A DNA stretch of 64,000 bases from Leptospira sp. WS92.C1. GTDB lineage: Bacteria > Spirochaetota > Leptospiria > Leptospirales > Leptospiraceae. Positions 45,193 through 61,261 of this stretch are shown here, piece after piece. The stretch is from the NCBI RefSeq assembly GCF_040833975.1, contig NZ_CP162130.1, forward strand, positions 1,803,501 through 1,867,500, read 5' to 3'. The position numbers and the translations under genes were made by a program. Below the pieces are notes generated by a model, which saw nothing but the letters and a program-made list of their open reading frames with translations, was not told the origin of the DNA and ran no database searches. The number at the start of each line of letters is the position of its first letter. Positions within the stretch are counted from its first letter, which is position 1.

Positions 45193-45454
45193 ATTGAAGA
45201 AACAAAGTCAAAAGATTGCAATTGGAAGAGCAGGCGCTTGTGCACGCATTGAGAGCCTGGAAATTTTCCGCAGTCGGAGCTCCGTAGGTAGAAGCGCAAC
45301 CCGCGTTACAGGAGTCGACCGTTCCACCGGGACCGCAAGAAAGCACGTAGCTTAGAAACGCTTTCTCTTTGGTTTCGTCTTTTCTGGAACTACAGCCTTC
45401 AAAGGCGATCAAAAGTAAGAATGAAAAAAGGATAATTGAAGATAGTTTCCTCAT
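45173..45454 (-). CDS. small Cys-rich lipoprotein
   Basis: 93 residues from the ATG at 45454 ([21 protein letters not shown]), a signal peptide with lipobox and lipidation at Cys21. The mature part has six further Cys residues in the pattern [18 protein letters not shown] ... [13 protein letters not shown]. It looks like a disulfide-stabilised helical hairpin, as seen in several short leptospiral lipoproteins. Function unknown. It overlaps rsmE at the 3' ends by 20 nt. Confidence 0.75.
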   Translation of the reverse strand: MRKLSSIILFSFLLLIAFEGCSSRKDETKEKAFLSYVLSCGPGGTVDSCNAGCASTYGAPTAENFQALNACTSACSSNCNLLTLFLQFSSYNK

Positions 45455-45543
45455 AAGGGTAGGTTCCCTGCCCAGGAATTCTGCGTAAATCAAAAAAGAT
45501 TGGACATGTTAAGATTCGATATCCAAACTTTAAAATGATTTTT

Positions 45544-45744
45544 ATGAAAGTAGATGTCAAAACACTTCCTCTTTCCGAGTTAGAATCTTCTTCCATTTTT
45601 TCTTTGTTACGATATCTTAAAATTCGATCGGGAATGATCGCGGTTCCGAAAAAAAGAATCATTCTGAAACGAGCAGTTTGGTCGGAGACATTGTGGAATG
45701 ACAAAGATCAGTCGGAAATTCTCAGGTTTGTCGGTGAGGGATGA
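45544..45744 (+). CDS. thiS: ThiS-like sulfur carrier protein with altered C-terminus
   Basis: 66 residues from the ATG at 45544 ([10 protein letters not shown]). Length, order of strands and the end ([22 protein letters not shown]) match ThiS, which carries thiocarboxylate sulfur for thiazole synthesis. The expected Gly-Gly tail reads Gly-Glu-Gly (GGT GAG GGA TGA), so the terminal Gly is kept but the penultimate one is Glu. It overlaps the ThiE-like gene, which starts at 45698 in another frame, so the two are coupled. Confidence 0.75.
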   Translation: MKVDVKTLPLSELESSSIFSLLRYLKIRSGMIAVPKKRIILKRAVWSETLWNDKDQSEILRFVGEG

Positions 45745-46387
45745 AACACTTCCCTGGAGAAGTCCCGGAATTTATCCCATCTTAGATCTGGATTTTTGTA
45801 AAAAGAAAAATCTGGATTGTTTCGAACTACCAAAACTATGGTTGGAATTTCCGGACCTGGTTCCTTTTATTCAAATTCGAGCGAAGTCCGCTTCCGAAAA
45901 CGAATTAGAAATTCTTGTAAAATCCCTACAAATCCGTTATCCTTCTGCATTCTGGATTTTGAATGATCATTGGGAAAAGGCGATCTCACTTGGTTGTTTC
46001 GGAGCGCATCTCGGAAAGGAAGATTTTGAAGCATTGAGCGACAAACAAAAAGCGGTCTTGATCGATTCAAATCTTTTTTTGGGAATCTCTTCTCATACTC
46101 TGGAGGATGTCGTTTCTCTGGATTCTAAACTTTGGAATTATACAGGGTTTGGGCCCGTATTTCCGACGGAGAGTAAGGAAGACGCCAAATCTGCCGTGGG
46201 AACTCCCATTTTGGAAAAAATCGATAGGGTGAGTCCGGTTCCGGTTACTTTGATCGGAGGAATTCAGGCTTCAAATTTAGAGGATCTTTTGTCATACGGG
46301 TCGTTTCTGCTTTCGAGCATTTCTATGGCCTGTTTGGAAAAAGAATTTAGAGCCGCGGCGCTAAAAATACGGAATCAAAATCGATAA
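45698..46387 (+). CDS. thiE: thiamine phosphate synthase (ThiE-like)
   Basis: 229 residues, TIM barrel. Motifs in order: PILDLDFC near residue 27, [11 protein letters not shown] (about 57-67), [25 protein letters not shown] (diphosphate/Mg site), [33 protein letters not shown] and [12 protein letters not shown]. It joins the thiazole and pyrimidine precursors of thiamine. The N-terminal 20 residues overlap thiS and are atypical, so the true start may be further in; no obvious alternative stands out. Order thiS-thiE fits a thiamine operon. Confidence 0.88.
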   Translation: MTKISRKFSGLSVRDETLPWRSPGIYPILDLDFCKKKNLDCFELPKLWLEFPDLVPFIQIRAKSASENELEILVKSLQIRYPSAFWILNDHWEKAISLGCFGAHLGKEDFEALSDKQKAVLIDSNLFLGISSHTLEDVVSLDSKLWNYTGFGPVFPTESKEDAKSAVGTPILEKIDRVSPVPVTLIGGIQASNLEDLLSYGSFLLSSISMACLEKEFRAAALKIRNQNR

Positions 46388-46431
46388 CTTTCAATTGACT
46401 CTGAACTTATGTCGTATAGGATGCCTTTAGG

Positions 46432-47262
46432 ATGAAAAACCCCGGCGATATCATACATCTTTCCGCAAAAGACGATCGCGACTACCTCCTCGATTACCAG
46501 GTCATACAAACAGAAACATTAGGAAAAACCGATATTTTAGGGGTTCCTTTTGACAATGTTTCTCAAGACGAATCCGTAGCGAAAATCTATCGTTTACTGG
46601 AAGAAAAAGAACGATTTCATCATATTCTATTTTTAGATCCGATCAAAATCATGTCGGTACGAAAGGGAAAGAAACTTCACAGAATTACGGAAAAGGCTAC
46701 CATGATTCTTGCGGAAGGGGCGGGTCTGCAATGGGCTGCGAGTCGTCTTGGAAAAAATCTGAAGGATCGGATCTCCCCGATCGCATTGATGATGGACTTG
46801 GTTCGTCTTTGCGAATTGAGAAATTATTCTATTTTTATGTTAGGCGGAAAAGAAGACGTGATCGAGAAGGTGTATTTTACTCTTTCCCGTCATTTTCCAG
46901 GAGTCCGGATCGTCGGTCGTCACGCGGGATATATGAATCCCCAAAGAGAATTGATGGTAAAAGAATCCATTCGGAAAACAAGTCCGAATATTATCTTTCT
47001 TGCAATGGATTTTCCGGAGCAGGAGATTTGGATCGAAAATAATACCGCTTTTTTTGGTCATTCCGTGATTATCGGGGTCAGTGGCTCCTTGGATATCCTT
47101 TCGGGTAAGGTGAGAAAAGCTCCTAACTTTTTCAAACTCAGAGGGCTCGTTTGGTTGTGGAGAATCATGAGCAAACCCTGGAGGCTGTTTCGCATTTTTA
47201 GAATGTTTCAGTTCTTTATCACGGTATTCTTCAAATCCTTATTCCGCAAAAAAAAGTCTTAG
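46432..47262 (+). CDS. WecG/TagA/CpsF glycosyltransferase (GT26)
   Basis: 276 residues. Family blocks are [18 protein letters not shown] (about 35-52), [47 protein letters not shown] (Asp-equivalent and substrate loop), [14 protein letters not shown] and [37 protein letters not shown]. The C-terminus is basic and amphipathic ([23 protein letters not shown]), a peripheral membrane anchor. It adds ManNAc or a uronic relative to an undecaprenyl-diphosphate-linked sugar. It stands alone and could serve LPS or linkage-unit assembly. Confidence 0.92.
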   Translation: MKNPGDIIHLSAKDDRDYLLDYQVIQTETLGKTDILGVPFDNVSQDESVAKIYRLLEEKERFHHILFLDPIKIMSVRKGKKLHRITEKATMILAEGAGLQWAASRLGKNLKDRISPIALMMDLVRLCELRNYSIFMLGGKEDVIEKVYFTLSRHFPGVRIVGRHAGYMNPQRELMVKESIRKTSPNIIFLAMDFPEQEIWIENNTAFFGHSVIIGVSGSLDILSGKVRKAPNFFKLRGLVWLWRIMSKPWRLFRIFRMFQFFITVFFKSLFRKKKS

Positions 47263-47286
47263 GATTCTATTTTATATTTTAGAATC
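47263..47286. terminator. weak A/T hairpin between convergent genes
   Basis: GATTCTA ... TAGAATC, 7-bp stem around a 10-nt A/T loop, between the WecG-type gene and lysS (convergent). On the minus strand a T-run follows after a short gap. Weak, possibly bidirectional terminator. Confidence 0.3.
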
Positions 47287-47341
47287 AAAACGACTTCTCA
47301 ATTCGATATCGTAAGAAGCCACTTGGATTTTTATCGGAATC

Positions 47342-48838
47342 CTATTCCGGTCGCATCAACGGAAATAGAATGGTGTCCCGGATCGAATGAGAATTGGTCA
47401 AGAGCATCACCAATCGATCGATTCCGATCCCGAGCCCTCCCGTAGGCGGCATTCCATATTCCAAAGCTCGAATGTAATCCTCATCCATCATAAACGCTTC
47501 GTCATCTCCGGCTTCTCTTTGTTTTACCTGTTCTTCGAATCGTTCTTTTTGATCAAACGGATCGTTTAGCTCCGTAAATGCGTTTCCGATCTCCCTTCCC
47601 GCGATGTAGGGCTCGAACCGTTCTACATAACCCGGTTTGTCCGGATTGGACTTTGCAAGAGGGGAAAGTTCCTTTGGATAGTCCGTAATAAACACAGGCT
47701 GGATCAAATTCGGTTCGGCCTTGTCTGAAAATACTTCATCCGCGACTTTCCAGATAGTCTGGCATTTGGAAACGTCCACTTTCAATTCGGAGGCCTTTTT
47801 CTTGGCTTCTTCCAGGGTCTTAATTTGGCTAAAATCAATTCCGCTGTATTCTTTGATGATATCCACATACGTTACTCTTCTCCAAGGAGGAGAGAGGTCG
47901 ATTTGATCCTTTCCATATTGGATTTTGAGGGTTCCGCAAATTTTTTGAGCGAGATGAGTGATCAATCTTTCCGTTAGGTCAAGCATAGAGGCCATGTCTC
48001 CGAAGGCCATATACGCTTCCATCATCGTAAATTCTGGATTGTGTTTTGTGGAAATTCCCTCGTTTCTAAAGTTCCGATTGAGTTCGAAGACACGATCCAT
48101 TCCGCCGACGATCAATCGTTTGAGATAGAGTTCGGGAGCAATTCTTAAAAACAGCTGCATATCCAAGGTGTTGTGATGAGTTACAAACGGTCTCGCGGCG
48201 GCGCCACCGGCAATCGGTTGCATCATCGGAGTTTCCACTTCTAAAAATTCTTCGTTGGTCAGAAACGTTCTGATTTCGGAGACGATTTTACTTCTTGTAA
48301 CGAATGTGTCTCTGACGGAGTCGTTTACGACAAGGTCCACATAACGCATTCTATATCTTTGTTCCACGTCTGCGAACGCGTCGTAAATCACTCCGTCCTT
48401 TTCTTTGACGACCGGAAGAGGGCGTATACATTTTGCGAGAAGCTGGAAGGATGTGACGTGTAACGTGATTTCTCCCTTCTGAGTCGTAAAAAGATATCCT
48501 TCGAGACCGATGATATCACCCAGGTCCAAGGTTTTGAAAAGGGAATATTCCATTTCTCCCAGGTCGTCACGAGTCGCGTAGAGTTGAATGATTCCGGTGC
48601 TGTCCTTTAGATGGGCGAAGCTCGCCTTTCCCATGACTCTTTTGGAATGGAGTCTTCCACCAAGTTTGTATTTGGTTTCGGGACCCGTCGGACTGGCCTC
48701 GAATTTTTCAACGATATCTTTCGACTTTGAATCCGGAAAAAAACGAACGGGGTAGGGATTGATTCCTTGTTTTTTTAGATCTTCAATTTTCTGAATTCGT
48801 TGCTGGATGAGCTCGTTTGTTTCTTTTGCGTCTGACAT
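47342..48838 (-). CDS. lysS: lysyl-tRNA synthetase, class II
   Basis: 498 residues from the ATG at 48838 ([18 protein letters not shown]); the frame runs on to 48928 but would overlap the preceding gene. OB-fold anticodon domain (about 55-170, [17 protein letters not shown]), motif 1 in [21 protein letters not shown], motif 2 [20 protein letters not shown] and motif 3 [13 protein letters not shown] at the end. It charges tRNA-Lys in the cytoplasm. The start lies 8 bp after the preceding gene stop, so they are probably co-transcribed. Confidence 0.98.
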   Translation of the reverse strand: MSDAKETNELIQQRIQKIEDLKKQGINPYPVRFFPDSKSKDIVEKFEASPTGPETKYKLGGRLHSKRVMGKASFAHLKDSTGIIQLYATRDDLGEMEYSLFKTLDLGDIIGLEGYLFTTQKGEITLHVTSFQLLAKCIRPLPVVKEKDGVIYDAFADVEQRYRMRYVDLVVNDSVRDTFVTRSKIVSEIRTFLTNEEFLEVETPMMQPIAGGAAARPFVTHHNTLDMQLFLRIAPELYLKRLIVGGMDRVFELNRNFRNEGISTKHNPEFTMMEAYMAFGDMASMLDLTERLITHLAQKICGTLKIQYGKDQIDLSPPWRRVTYVDIIKEYSGIDFSQIKTLEEAKKKASELKVDVSKCQTIWKVADEVFSDKAEPNLIQPVFITDYPKELSPLAKSNPDKPGYVERFEPYIAGREIGNAFTELNDPFDQKERFEEQVKQREAGDDEAFMMDEDYIRALEYGMPPTGGLGIGIDRLVMLLTNSHSIRDTILFPLMRPE

Positions 48839-48846
48839 TTCCGATT

Positions 48847-49497
48847 TTATTTTCCTGGGAGTATTTGATACAGAGTTCGTGCTAAATTTGAAAATACGAG
48901 TTCGAATCCTTCCTCGGTTAGAAACCAATTGGAAATACTCGTTTTATCCGAAAGCGGAACCACATGAATGATCAATCCTGCGGGACCCAGTACGGATTGG
49001 TATAATTTCTGATTGAGAGAAGATTCGAATCGTTTGGAAAGAACGAGAATCTTTTTCAACTGCCGATCCAGACAGATTTTTAAAAGAGATTTTGAAAAAT
49101 TCTTAGCTCCAGCGGGGTAGGGCTCGAGTTTGTAGATGAGAATTTTAGATTCTTCCACTCCGAGTGTTACGAGAGAGCTTTGGATTTCCGAGGTTAGGTC
49201 CTGGGAAATTCCAAGATTAGAATTCGAGTTTGCGGGTGAATACAATACGATGACGATTCCCGCGTAGCCTTTTTTAAATCCGTCGGCGGCGTTTTTTAAG
49301 ATGTCCTTCGGGATGGTTTCTTTTGCTTCTAAAACCAGAGCGTCGCTTTTTGGAAACGGGCTATCTTTGATCAAAAAGAAAGGAGAGAGAAATACGATTC
49401 CGAGAAGTAAGATCAATGAGAGAAAAAATCCGGAAAAGAATAACCGAGCTTTGTACAAAACTTCCTGTACGGATACCGGTCCTTGATTTGCAGACAT
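48847..49497 (-). CDS. membrane-anchored YdcF/SanA-like (DUF218) protein
   Basis: 216 residues from the ATG at 49497 ([20 protein letters not shown]), with one TM segment ([23 protein letters not shown]) then a Rossmann-like periplasmic domain: [65 protein letters not shown]. This order is that of DUF218/SanA proteins, whose biochemical role is unclear (envelope barrier). The classic DAIVVLGG motif is degenerate, so the assignment is moderate. Confidence 0.65.
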   Translation of the reverse strand: MSANQGPVSVQEVLYKARLFFSGFFLSLILLLGIVFLSPFFLIKDSPFPKSDALVLEAKETIPKDILKNAADGFKKGYAGIVIVLYSPANSNSNLGISQDLTSEIQSSLVTLGVEESKILIYKLEPYPAGAKNFSKSLLKICLDRQLKKILVLSKRFESSLNQKLYQSVLGPAGLIIHVVPLSDKTSISNWFLTEEGFELVFSNLARTLYQILPGK

Positions 49498-49602
49498 ATA
49501 GAACGAGAGTTTTTCCCAGGAACCAAAAGACAAGAGGAATTTACCGGTTCTCTTTAAACCGGTCTTGCGGATCTAATTCTATGGAGTTGAAAAGAATCAA
49601 TT

Positions 49603-51837
<2,235 letters not shown>

Positions 51838-51943
51838 TTAAATTCTACTAAAACTACTATAACAAAAATTGCCGCTCGTTATGTAATTCATAATTATTTC
51901 CGACCGAAGGAAAATTTACGTTTGGGTGGAAATTTAGAAAATT

Positions 51944-52831
51944 CTAATAAGAATAGGGCGAATTTCCTTGGGTCGATTTTTGAGTCTTTTGGCAGACGAT
52001 GTATCGCGGATTTTCCAATTGTTCAATAAATGTATCAAGATCACATTTCCCATCGATAAAAATTCGTTTGATGGCGAATGGATTGGTTCCCGGTTGGTTG
52101 ACCCCGTCCTCCGTTGTGAGTATCGCTTTATAACCTGCTTGTATCGCTATTTTTACGAGAGTATCATTGAACCATCCGCAAGGCCAGGCGAGATAGTCGA
52201 TGGGAATTCCGAGTTTTGTTTCGAGAATCTTTTTGGATTCTTTGAGCTCAAAAAAAGCTTCTTTCGAACCCTTACCTGGATTTTTCCCGTCCACCCAGGT
52301 TACCAAATTGTCTTTTGGATTCCAGGGATGACTGTATGTATGAGAGCCGATTTCAAACAACGGATTTTTGGAAAGATTTTGGATGTCGGACCATTCCATA
52401 TATTCCCCCTTTCCGATTCCTTTGGGGCCGGCGATGATCCAAAAGGATGCCGGAAATGAATAATGGTTTAAAATCGGAACCGCATTGAGAACATTCTTCC
52501 AGCCGTCGTCAAAATTGAGAACGACCGAACGTTCGGGCAGCGTCTTTTTTTTCCCCATATATAAAAGAAGATCCTTCATCGAAATCGGATGGTATCCCTT
52601 CGAAGAGAGATAACGCATCTGCTCCTCGAATCGTTTTAACGAAATCACGGTTTCACCCGGCTCACGATCTTCTTCCGTTACGATTTCGTGATAAATCAAA
52701 ACGGGAATTCCCTTTGCATTCCGTGGATCGACAACACGCGCGTCGCGTTCCCGAGTCTCCGAGTTGCAAAAAGAGAACCCAAAGAGAATCAGCAAAATTA
52801 TGGATGGAATTCTTAGTTTGGAAGGGAACAT
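51944..52831 (-). CDS. polysaccharide deacetylase (NodB domain) lipoprotein
   Basis: 295 residues. Signal peptide with lipobox GFSFC (Cys22). Catalytic domain (about 40-290): [29 protein letters not shown] (Asp pair), [13 protein letters not shown] (HxxxH), [10 protein letters not shown] and the C-terminal [14 protein letters not shown]. This is the PgaB/polysaccharide deacetylase layout, with metal-binding His in SHTYSH. It would remove N-acetyl groups from an exported glycan or peptidoglycan at the periplasmic face. The cellulose-synthase-like enzyme gene 106 bp downstream is a natural partner. Confidence 0.9.
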   Translation of the reverse strand: MFPSKLRIPSIILLILFGFSFCNSETRERDARVVDPRNAKGIPVLIYHEIVTEEDREPGETVISLKRFEEQMRYLSSKGYHPISMKDLLLYMGKKKTLPERSVVLNFDDGWKNVLNAVPILNHYSFPASFWIIAGPKGIGKGEYMEWSDIQNLSKNPLFEIGSHTYSHPWNPKDNLVTWVDGKNPGKGSKEAFFELKESKKILETKLGIPIDYLAWPCGWFNDTLVKIAIQAGYKAILTTEDGVNQPGTNPFAIKRIFIDGKCDLDTFIEQLENPRYIVCQKTQKSTQGNSPYSY

Positions 52832-52861
52832 CGTTTGAAACTATCTCTGAAATTTCGAATG

Positions 52862-53368
52862 TTAACTTTTGAAAGGCATGTCGCCCAGATAATTCTTTTT
52901 ACCGATATCGACGCCGTTGTGACGAAGGATGGAATACGCCGTGGTGATATGAAAATAGAAATTCGGAATCGCGTGTTGGATCGCAAATTCTTTTCCGGTT
53001 AAATACTTTCCTTCCCAACGAGGTTGTGAGACTTTTTTTTCCTCAGACTCGCCGAAATCTTTTTCGGTAAAGGTAGAAAGATATTCTAAAACGGATTGAA
53101 TGCGGGCTTGCAATTCAGGAAGTGTTTTTTCCTGGTCATCGTGTTTCGGCGCGTCCTTTCCAGTAAGACGAGATACTCCCAATTTCGCCGTGTCGGTCGC
53201 GATTTGAATCTGTTTGATCAGATGAAACTGATCGGGTGCCAGTCTGGAATTGAGAAGGACTTCTACTTCGATTTTTTTTGTTTCCGAAAACGCGGCGGCT
53301 TTTTCTAAAAGACGGGCAAGATTTTGGAGCATTTTTGTAAATTGGAGAATCGTGATTTCGTAAAGCAT
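52862..53368 (-). CDS. DUF1993 family protein
   Basis: 168 residues from the ATG at 53368 (MLYEITILQFTKMLQNLARLLEKA), preferred over 53404. DUF1993 blocks: LAPDQFHLIKQIQIATDTAKLGVSRLTGKDAP (about 50-81), ARIQSVLEYLSTF and the C-terminal PNFYFHITTAYSILRHNGVDIGKKNYLG. A four-helix DinB-like fold is expected; the family has no assigned function. Soluble and monocistronic, with the tRNA-Leu repeat block upstream. Confidence 0.85.
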   Translation of the reverse strand: MLYEITILQFTKMLQNLARLLEKAAAFSETKKIEVEVLLNSRLAPDQFHLIKQIQIATDTAKLGVSRLTGKDAPKHDDQEKTLPELQARIQSVLEYLSTFTEKDFGESEEKKVSQPRWEGKYLTGKEFAIQHAIPNFYFHITTAYSILRHNGVDIGKKNYLGDMPFKS

Positions 53369-53512
53369 TGTTTTCCCTGATCCATGAAACGGATGATTTT
53401 TCAAGGATTTGTCCGGGCCACAATTCAGATAGGATTTTTTGCGGTGATGAAGAAGGGAGATTTTTTGCTCGAATCAACTCAGTAAATTTCTCCCTACGAG
53501 TCGAAATTTAGG

Positions 53513-53655
<143 letters not shown>

Positions 53656-53752
53656 CCGATGCGCTGAAATCGATTTGTATGATTTTAAAAAGAAGGGAGA
53701 TTTTTTGCTCGAATCAACTCAGTAAATTTCTCCCTACGAGTCGAAATTTAGG

Positions 53753-53895
<143 letters not shown>

Positions 53896-53942
53896 CCGAT
53901 GCGCTGAAATCGATTTGTATGATTTTAAAAAGAAGGGAGATT

Positions 53943-54030
<88 letters not shown>

Positions 54031-54080
54031 TTGCAATGGACAGGATGTTGGAGAAGGGTTGGGAGTCAAGGAAGTTACGA

Positions 54081-54755
54081 TTAAACCAACTCGTATTTCT
54101 TTCGGGTCTTTTTATCCTCTGGATCGATCTGAATTTTTTCAGGGTGGAATACAATATTCCAATAGCGTTTGGAATAAGCAAAAATACCGACACAAAGAAT
54201 GAGAACGAGAACATACCCCGAGTATTCGGGACGTTTGAGAACGCTTTCTCCAACTACATTGAGTTCGATGAGAGGTAAACACATATACCAGAGAACCGCG
54301 ACTGCAACGAGTCCTACTCCGAATTTGCCCCACCAATTCGGTTTGCCCTGAATTCCACGCTTGAGATAAAGAAAGCTTCCCAGCCAAATTCCCAGGATTT
54401 CCCGGATGATATACGCGATCAAAATCCAGAGAGGAAAACGAAAGTAATGAACGATTACGGAAAGACCACCGATGGTAACAAACTTATCGCAAACCGGGTC
54501 CAAATATCTTCCCAAAACGGATTCCTGGTGAAGCAATCTTGCTAAAAAGCCGTCTAGATAATCCGTAAGAACCGCAAGCAAACAAGTAAGAATGGCATAG
54601 ATTAAGAATTCCGTTTTTTTCGGATCTTCCATATAAGTTTTCGTGAAAGTAATGAAAAAAGGCAGAAGAAAAACTCTGCTCACGGAGAGAAAATTGGAAA
54701 CAGTGAAGATCCTGTCTTCCAAAAGTTCTTTTGGTTTTTTTTCCTGAACGATCAT
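54081..54755 (-). CDS. pgsA: CDP-alcohol phosphatidyltransferase (PgsA-like)
   Basis: 224 residues from the ATG at 54755 (MIVQEKKPKELLEDRIFTVSNFLSVSR); the frame is open to 54893 but the extension has no protein character. The CDP-alcohol motif is complete: DYLDGFLARLLHQESVLGRYLDPVCD (D-x2-DG-x2-AR-x8-G-x3-D-x3-D). Six TM segments. Likely phosphatidylglycerol-phosphate synthase of the inner membrane; another CDP-alcohol product cannot be excluded. It lies between two tRNA genes. Confidence 0.85.
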   Translation of the reverse strand: MIVQEKKPKELLEDRIFTVSNFLSVSRVFLLPFFITFTKTYMEDPKKTEFLIYAILTCLLAVLTDYLDGFLARLLHQESVLGRYLDPVCDKFVTIGGLSVIVHYFRFPLWILIAYIIREILGIWLGSFLYLKRGIQGKPNWWGKFGVGLVAVAVLWYMCLPLIELNVVGESVLKRPEYSGYVLVLILCVGIFAYSKRYWNIVFHPEKIQIDPEDKKTRKKYELV

Positions 54756-54900
54756 TCTGATTCGGGTTCCAATATTTTTATGGGAAGAATTTTGTATTCC
54801 AGTAAATGAAAGAATTGATTTTCGGAACAGAATTTTTCGAACTAATTTGGTTGAAATGGATTGACCGGATAGCTTGATTTGAAAAAGTATCAAGGGAATC

Positions 54901-54975
<75 letters not shown>

Positions 54976-55021
54976 AGATTCATTCTCTTTTTTTAACTAA
55001 TCCTTAACTTAAATCAAAATC

Positions 55022-55163
55022 GGACTCGAAGCTTTCGAGTGAGAGTGTTTTTTGCTTTCGTAAAAAGCGAAAAACACGAAGCGAGTCCATGGATGGACGA
55101 GCCACGAGAAAGACGCCGTGGAGCTTAATTTTATACGATGTAAAATTGCGTAACGGCGAGTCC
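55022..55163 (+). repeat. tRNA-trailer structured element, Asp locus copy 1
   Basis: 142 bp bounded by a perfect inverted repeat GGACTCG (55022-55028) and CGAGTCC (55157-55163). Inside: CTTTCGAGTG pairing in part with CACGAGAAAG, an inner hairpin TTTTTGCTTTCG ... GCGAAAAACA, core GACGCCGTGGAGCT (55112-55125), a small AT stem TTTTATACGATGTAAAA and TTGCGTAACGG. The start box complements 9 bases of the tRNA-Asp T-arm, 46 nt after the tRNA end. Confidence 0.8.
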
Positions 55164-55220
55164 CGTCAGCTCCGAGATTCATTCTCTTTTTTTAACTAAT
55201 CCTTAACTTAAATCAAAATC

Positions 55221-55362
55221 GGACTCGAAGCTTTCGAGTGAGAGTGTTTTTTGCTTTCGTAAAAAGCGAAAAACACGAAGCGAGTCCATGGATGGACGAG
55301 CCACGAGAAAGACGCCGTGGAGCTTAATTTTATACGATGTAAAATTGCGTAACGGCGAGTCC
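55221..55362 (+). repeat. tRNA-trailer structured element, Asp locus copy 2
   Basis: Same as copy 1, 199 bp further on; core at 55311-55324. A third start box (GGACTCG at 55419) is present, but the element is cut after about 18 bp. Confidence 0.8.
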
Positions 55363-55437
55363 CGTCAGCTCCGAGATTCATTCTTTTTTTAAACTAATCC
55401 TTAACTTAAATCAAAATCGGACTCGAAGCTTTCGAGC

Positions 55438-55628
55438 ATTGGAATCACATTTACATGCGAAAGCAGAAAGATTGGGATTCGAATCGACAGTTTGTTCCGT
55501 TTTTACTTGTCGTTTGACCCGGACAGGATTTCCATCGGATCGAATTTCCAAACAGTCGACGCGAGACCGATCACACAAGGAAACCGGAAAAGTCGTCTTA
55601 CAAAGTTTTTTTCGGTTTTTGATGGTAT
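55438..55628. other. intergenic region after the tRNA-Asp array
   Basis: About 190 bp of non-repetitive sequence between the array and the 3' end of the M48-like gene. An open frame here has no recognisable protein character. No other signals seen. Confidence 0.4.
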
Positions 55629-56546
55629 TTAGATATCGTAATCCCCCAAGTATTTTTCGAAAGCACTTTGAAAGAGAGTGTGGTCAAAATTAGGTTTCTC
55701 CTTGAATGCAAAAAGTCTGTCTTGCATGCTCGGGTTTGGATCCTTGGTAGACGCGGGATCGGGTTCTGCCGACCATCGTATTTCGTTTCGTATATAAAAC
55801 CGTTTGAATGTGTTTCGTATTTGCTGTATATTCGAATGCGAATTCAAAACGGTTTTGGATAAAGTATGCACCGAATTCCGGTAACGTTCGATCATTTTGT
55901 TTTCGATCGTGCTGAGTGTGATCAGCTTTACAACGGCGTCGATTCCCAACAACTCGCCGACTAAACGATCCGCTTCATAGATTTGAATTCTCGATAGAGC
56001 AAGATGATACGCAATGAATTTGTCATTGGGTTGTATTTCTTCTAAAATATGACGAACCCTTTGGAGCCAAAGGACGAATTTTCCCCCGTATCGTCCGACG
56101 ATACGACAGTATTCGTGAGTGATCCCGGCTTCGAATTCTTCCGGAGTCAGTACGGAGAGTAGAGGCGCCCCGAGCATAAGAAAATTTCTGGACCAACCGA
56201 AAATCCCGAATGGAAAAACTCGAATGATCGAAAGAGGATCGTTGTCGTTCAACCGAACTTCGTGGATTTTCGGTCCGGAAAATTGTCGTCTCAATCTCTC
56301 TAATAACTGAAAAATTTCCGGGTTGTTTCTTCGCGTGAGAATTTCGCCTTGGGGAATCGGCGGTTTGATCCAAAAGGATTTAAGGATCATATAAAAAGGA
56401 TAGAAAATGGAAAATACAAGAATACAACCGCCAACGCTAAAAACCGCGAAAAACAATTCGTTCAACCAAGCATTGTCAGCGCAACAGTATTCGTGGACCG
56501 CGACACCAAATACGAATATGGAAAACAGGATCCCTGCTACGATCAA
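55629..56546 (-). CDS. M48-like membrane protein with degenerate zinc site
   Basis: 305 residues. Two N-terminal TM segments (1-20 and 33-58), then an M48-type peptidase domain: LNDNDPLSIIRVFPFGIFGWSRNFLMLGAPLLSVLTPEEFEAGITHEYCRIVGRYG. The normal HExxH reads HEYCR (144-148), so the second zinc His is replaced by Arg and the preceding Gly by Cys. The third ligand Glu191 in YEADRL is kept. The protein thus looks like an inactive M48 relative, possibly a decoy or scaffold, or a decaying gene. It is intact otherwise. Confidence 0.8.
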   Translation of the reverse strand: MIVAGILFSIFVFGVAVHEYCCADNAWLNELFFAVFSVGGCILVFSIFYPFYMILKSFWIKPPIPQGEILTRRNNPEIFQLLERLRRQFSGPKIHEVRLNDNDPLSIIRVFPFGIFGWSRNFLMLGAPLLSVLTPEEFEAGITHEYCRIVGRYGGKFVLWLQRVRHILEEIQPNDKFIAYHLALSRIQIYEADRLVGELLGIDAVVKLITLSTIENKMIERYRNSVHTLSKTVLNSHSNIQQIRNTFKRFYIRNEIRWSAEPDPASTKDPNPSMQDRLFAFKEKPNFDHTLFQSAFEKYLGDYDI

Positions 56547-56794
56547 TAGATAAGAATATTGTAATAAAGTAAGGAGGAATAGATAAAACTTAAAAAAAAA
56601 ACGGTGATTTTACGGCAAACGTTTCCAATCGGGAAATTGAATCTGTAAATTTTTCCTGATTCATCTATAGGATCTTCAATTGTGTCCGTAATGTATGATT
56701 TGTCAGACAATTCCTTTTAAAAATGTAACTTTGATTCCAATAAAATTTTTCTATAGGATACAAGAAGAATGAAATTCTTTATACGTAGATGATA

Positions 56795-59135
<2,341 letters not shown>

Positions 59136-59154
59136 TTTGAATATTCCTCGCTTT

Positions 59155-60128
59155 TTATTCGAGCATCTCCCTTACTTTGGAGATGATTTTCTCTTCGCTC
59201 GGAAGAGAAGCCTTTTCCAAATTGGCTGCATAGGGCATTGGAACGTCTTCTTGCGTGATTCTCTCCACCGGCGCATCCAAATAATCGAATGAATTCTTCT
59301 GAATTAAGTATGCGATTTGAGAACCGAAACCCGCGACTTCCCAACCTTCCTCTACGATCAAGGCCCGGTTTGTTTTACGAATGGATGTATAGATCGTTTC
59401 TTCATCCAAGGGGCGGATGGAACGAAGATCCAATACTTCGACTGAAATTCCCTCTTTTGCGAGTCTTTCGGCTGCGGGTAACACATATAGCAAGGCTCTT
59501 GACCAGCTTATGATCGTTATGTGAGAGCCTTCGCGTTTGATATCCGCTTTTCCAAACGGAATTGAATATTCCTGATCGGGAACTTCTCCACGGCTTCCGT
59601 ATAAAACCTCACTTTCGATAAAGATCGTAGGGTTGTTATCCCGGATCGCGGTTTTTAAAAGTCCGCAAGCGTCCGCAGGAGAATAGGGCGCGATCACTTT
59701 CAAACCGGGAATATGCGCGTACCAGCTTTCAAACGATTGAGAATGTTGTGCCGCGAGTCTTCCTCCCGCGCCTCCGGCTCCTCGGAATACGATGGGGATC
59801 GGAAATTGGCCCGCGCTCATGTAATTCATCTTTGCCGCGGAGTTGATAATCTGATCGATCGCTACGAGAGAAAAGTTCCATGTCATAAATTCTATGATAG
59901 GACGTAAGCCCACCATCGCGGCTCCGATCCCGACTCCCGCGAAACCGTTTTCCGAAATCGGGGTATCGATTACTCGTTTTTCTCCGTATTTTGCGAGCAT
60001 TCCTTGAGAAACCTTATAGGCACCGTCGTAGTGTCCTACTTCTTCTCCCATGAGAAAGATGTTCGGATCCTTATCCATCTCTTCGCACATCGCTCGGTTG
60101 AGAGCTTCGCGATACGTTAAGACCGCCA

Positions 60129-60129
<1 letters not shown>
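59155..60129 (-). CDS. pdhB: pyruvate dehydrogenase E1 beta subunit
   Basis: 324 residues. Transketolase-like halves: EEMDKDPNIFLMGEEVGHYDGAYKVSQGM (about 16-44), RVIDTPISENGFAGVGIGAAMVGLRPIIEFMTWNF (about 52-86) and the C-terminal VEVLDLRSIRPLDEETI, VEEGW. Together with the alpha subunit it forms the thiamine-diphosphate enzyme that decarboxylates pyruvate. Its ATG overlaps the last base of pdhA (60129). Confidence 0.96.
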
Positions 60130-61109
<980 letters not shown>

Positions 61110-61261
61110 AGTGTTTTGGGTCGTTAAAACAATCGCAAAGTATTCGTGTGGAAGGAGGATATGCAAACGGATTTCCTTTCGATCTGAAAAAAATTCGAAA
61201 CTGGAGAATGGAACAAAAATATTCTTTTCCTAAAGAGAAAGATCCGTTTTTCTTTTCTTGC

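Noticed and set aside
45500..45543. TPP riboswitch before the thiS/thiE genes
   Set aside because: The short upstream region lacks the conserved CUGAGA and ACCUGAUCUGG-type elements.
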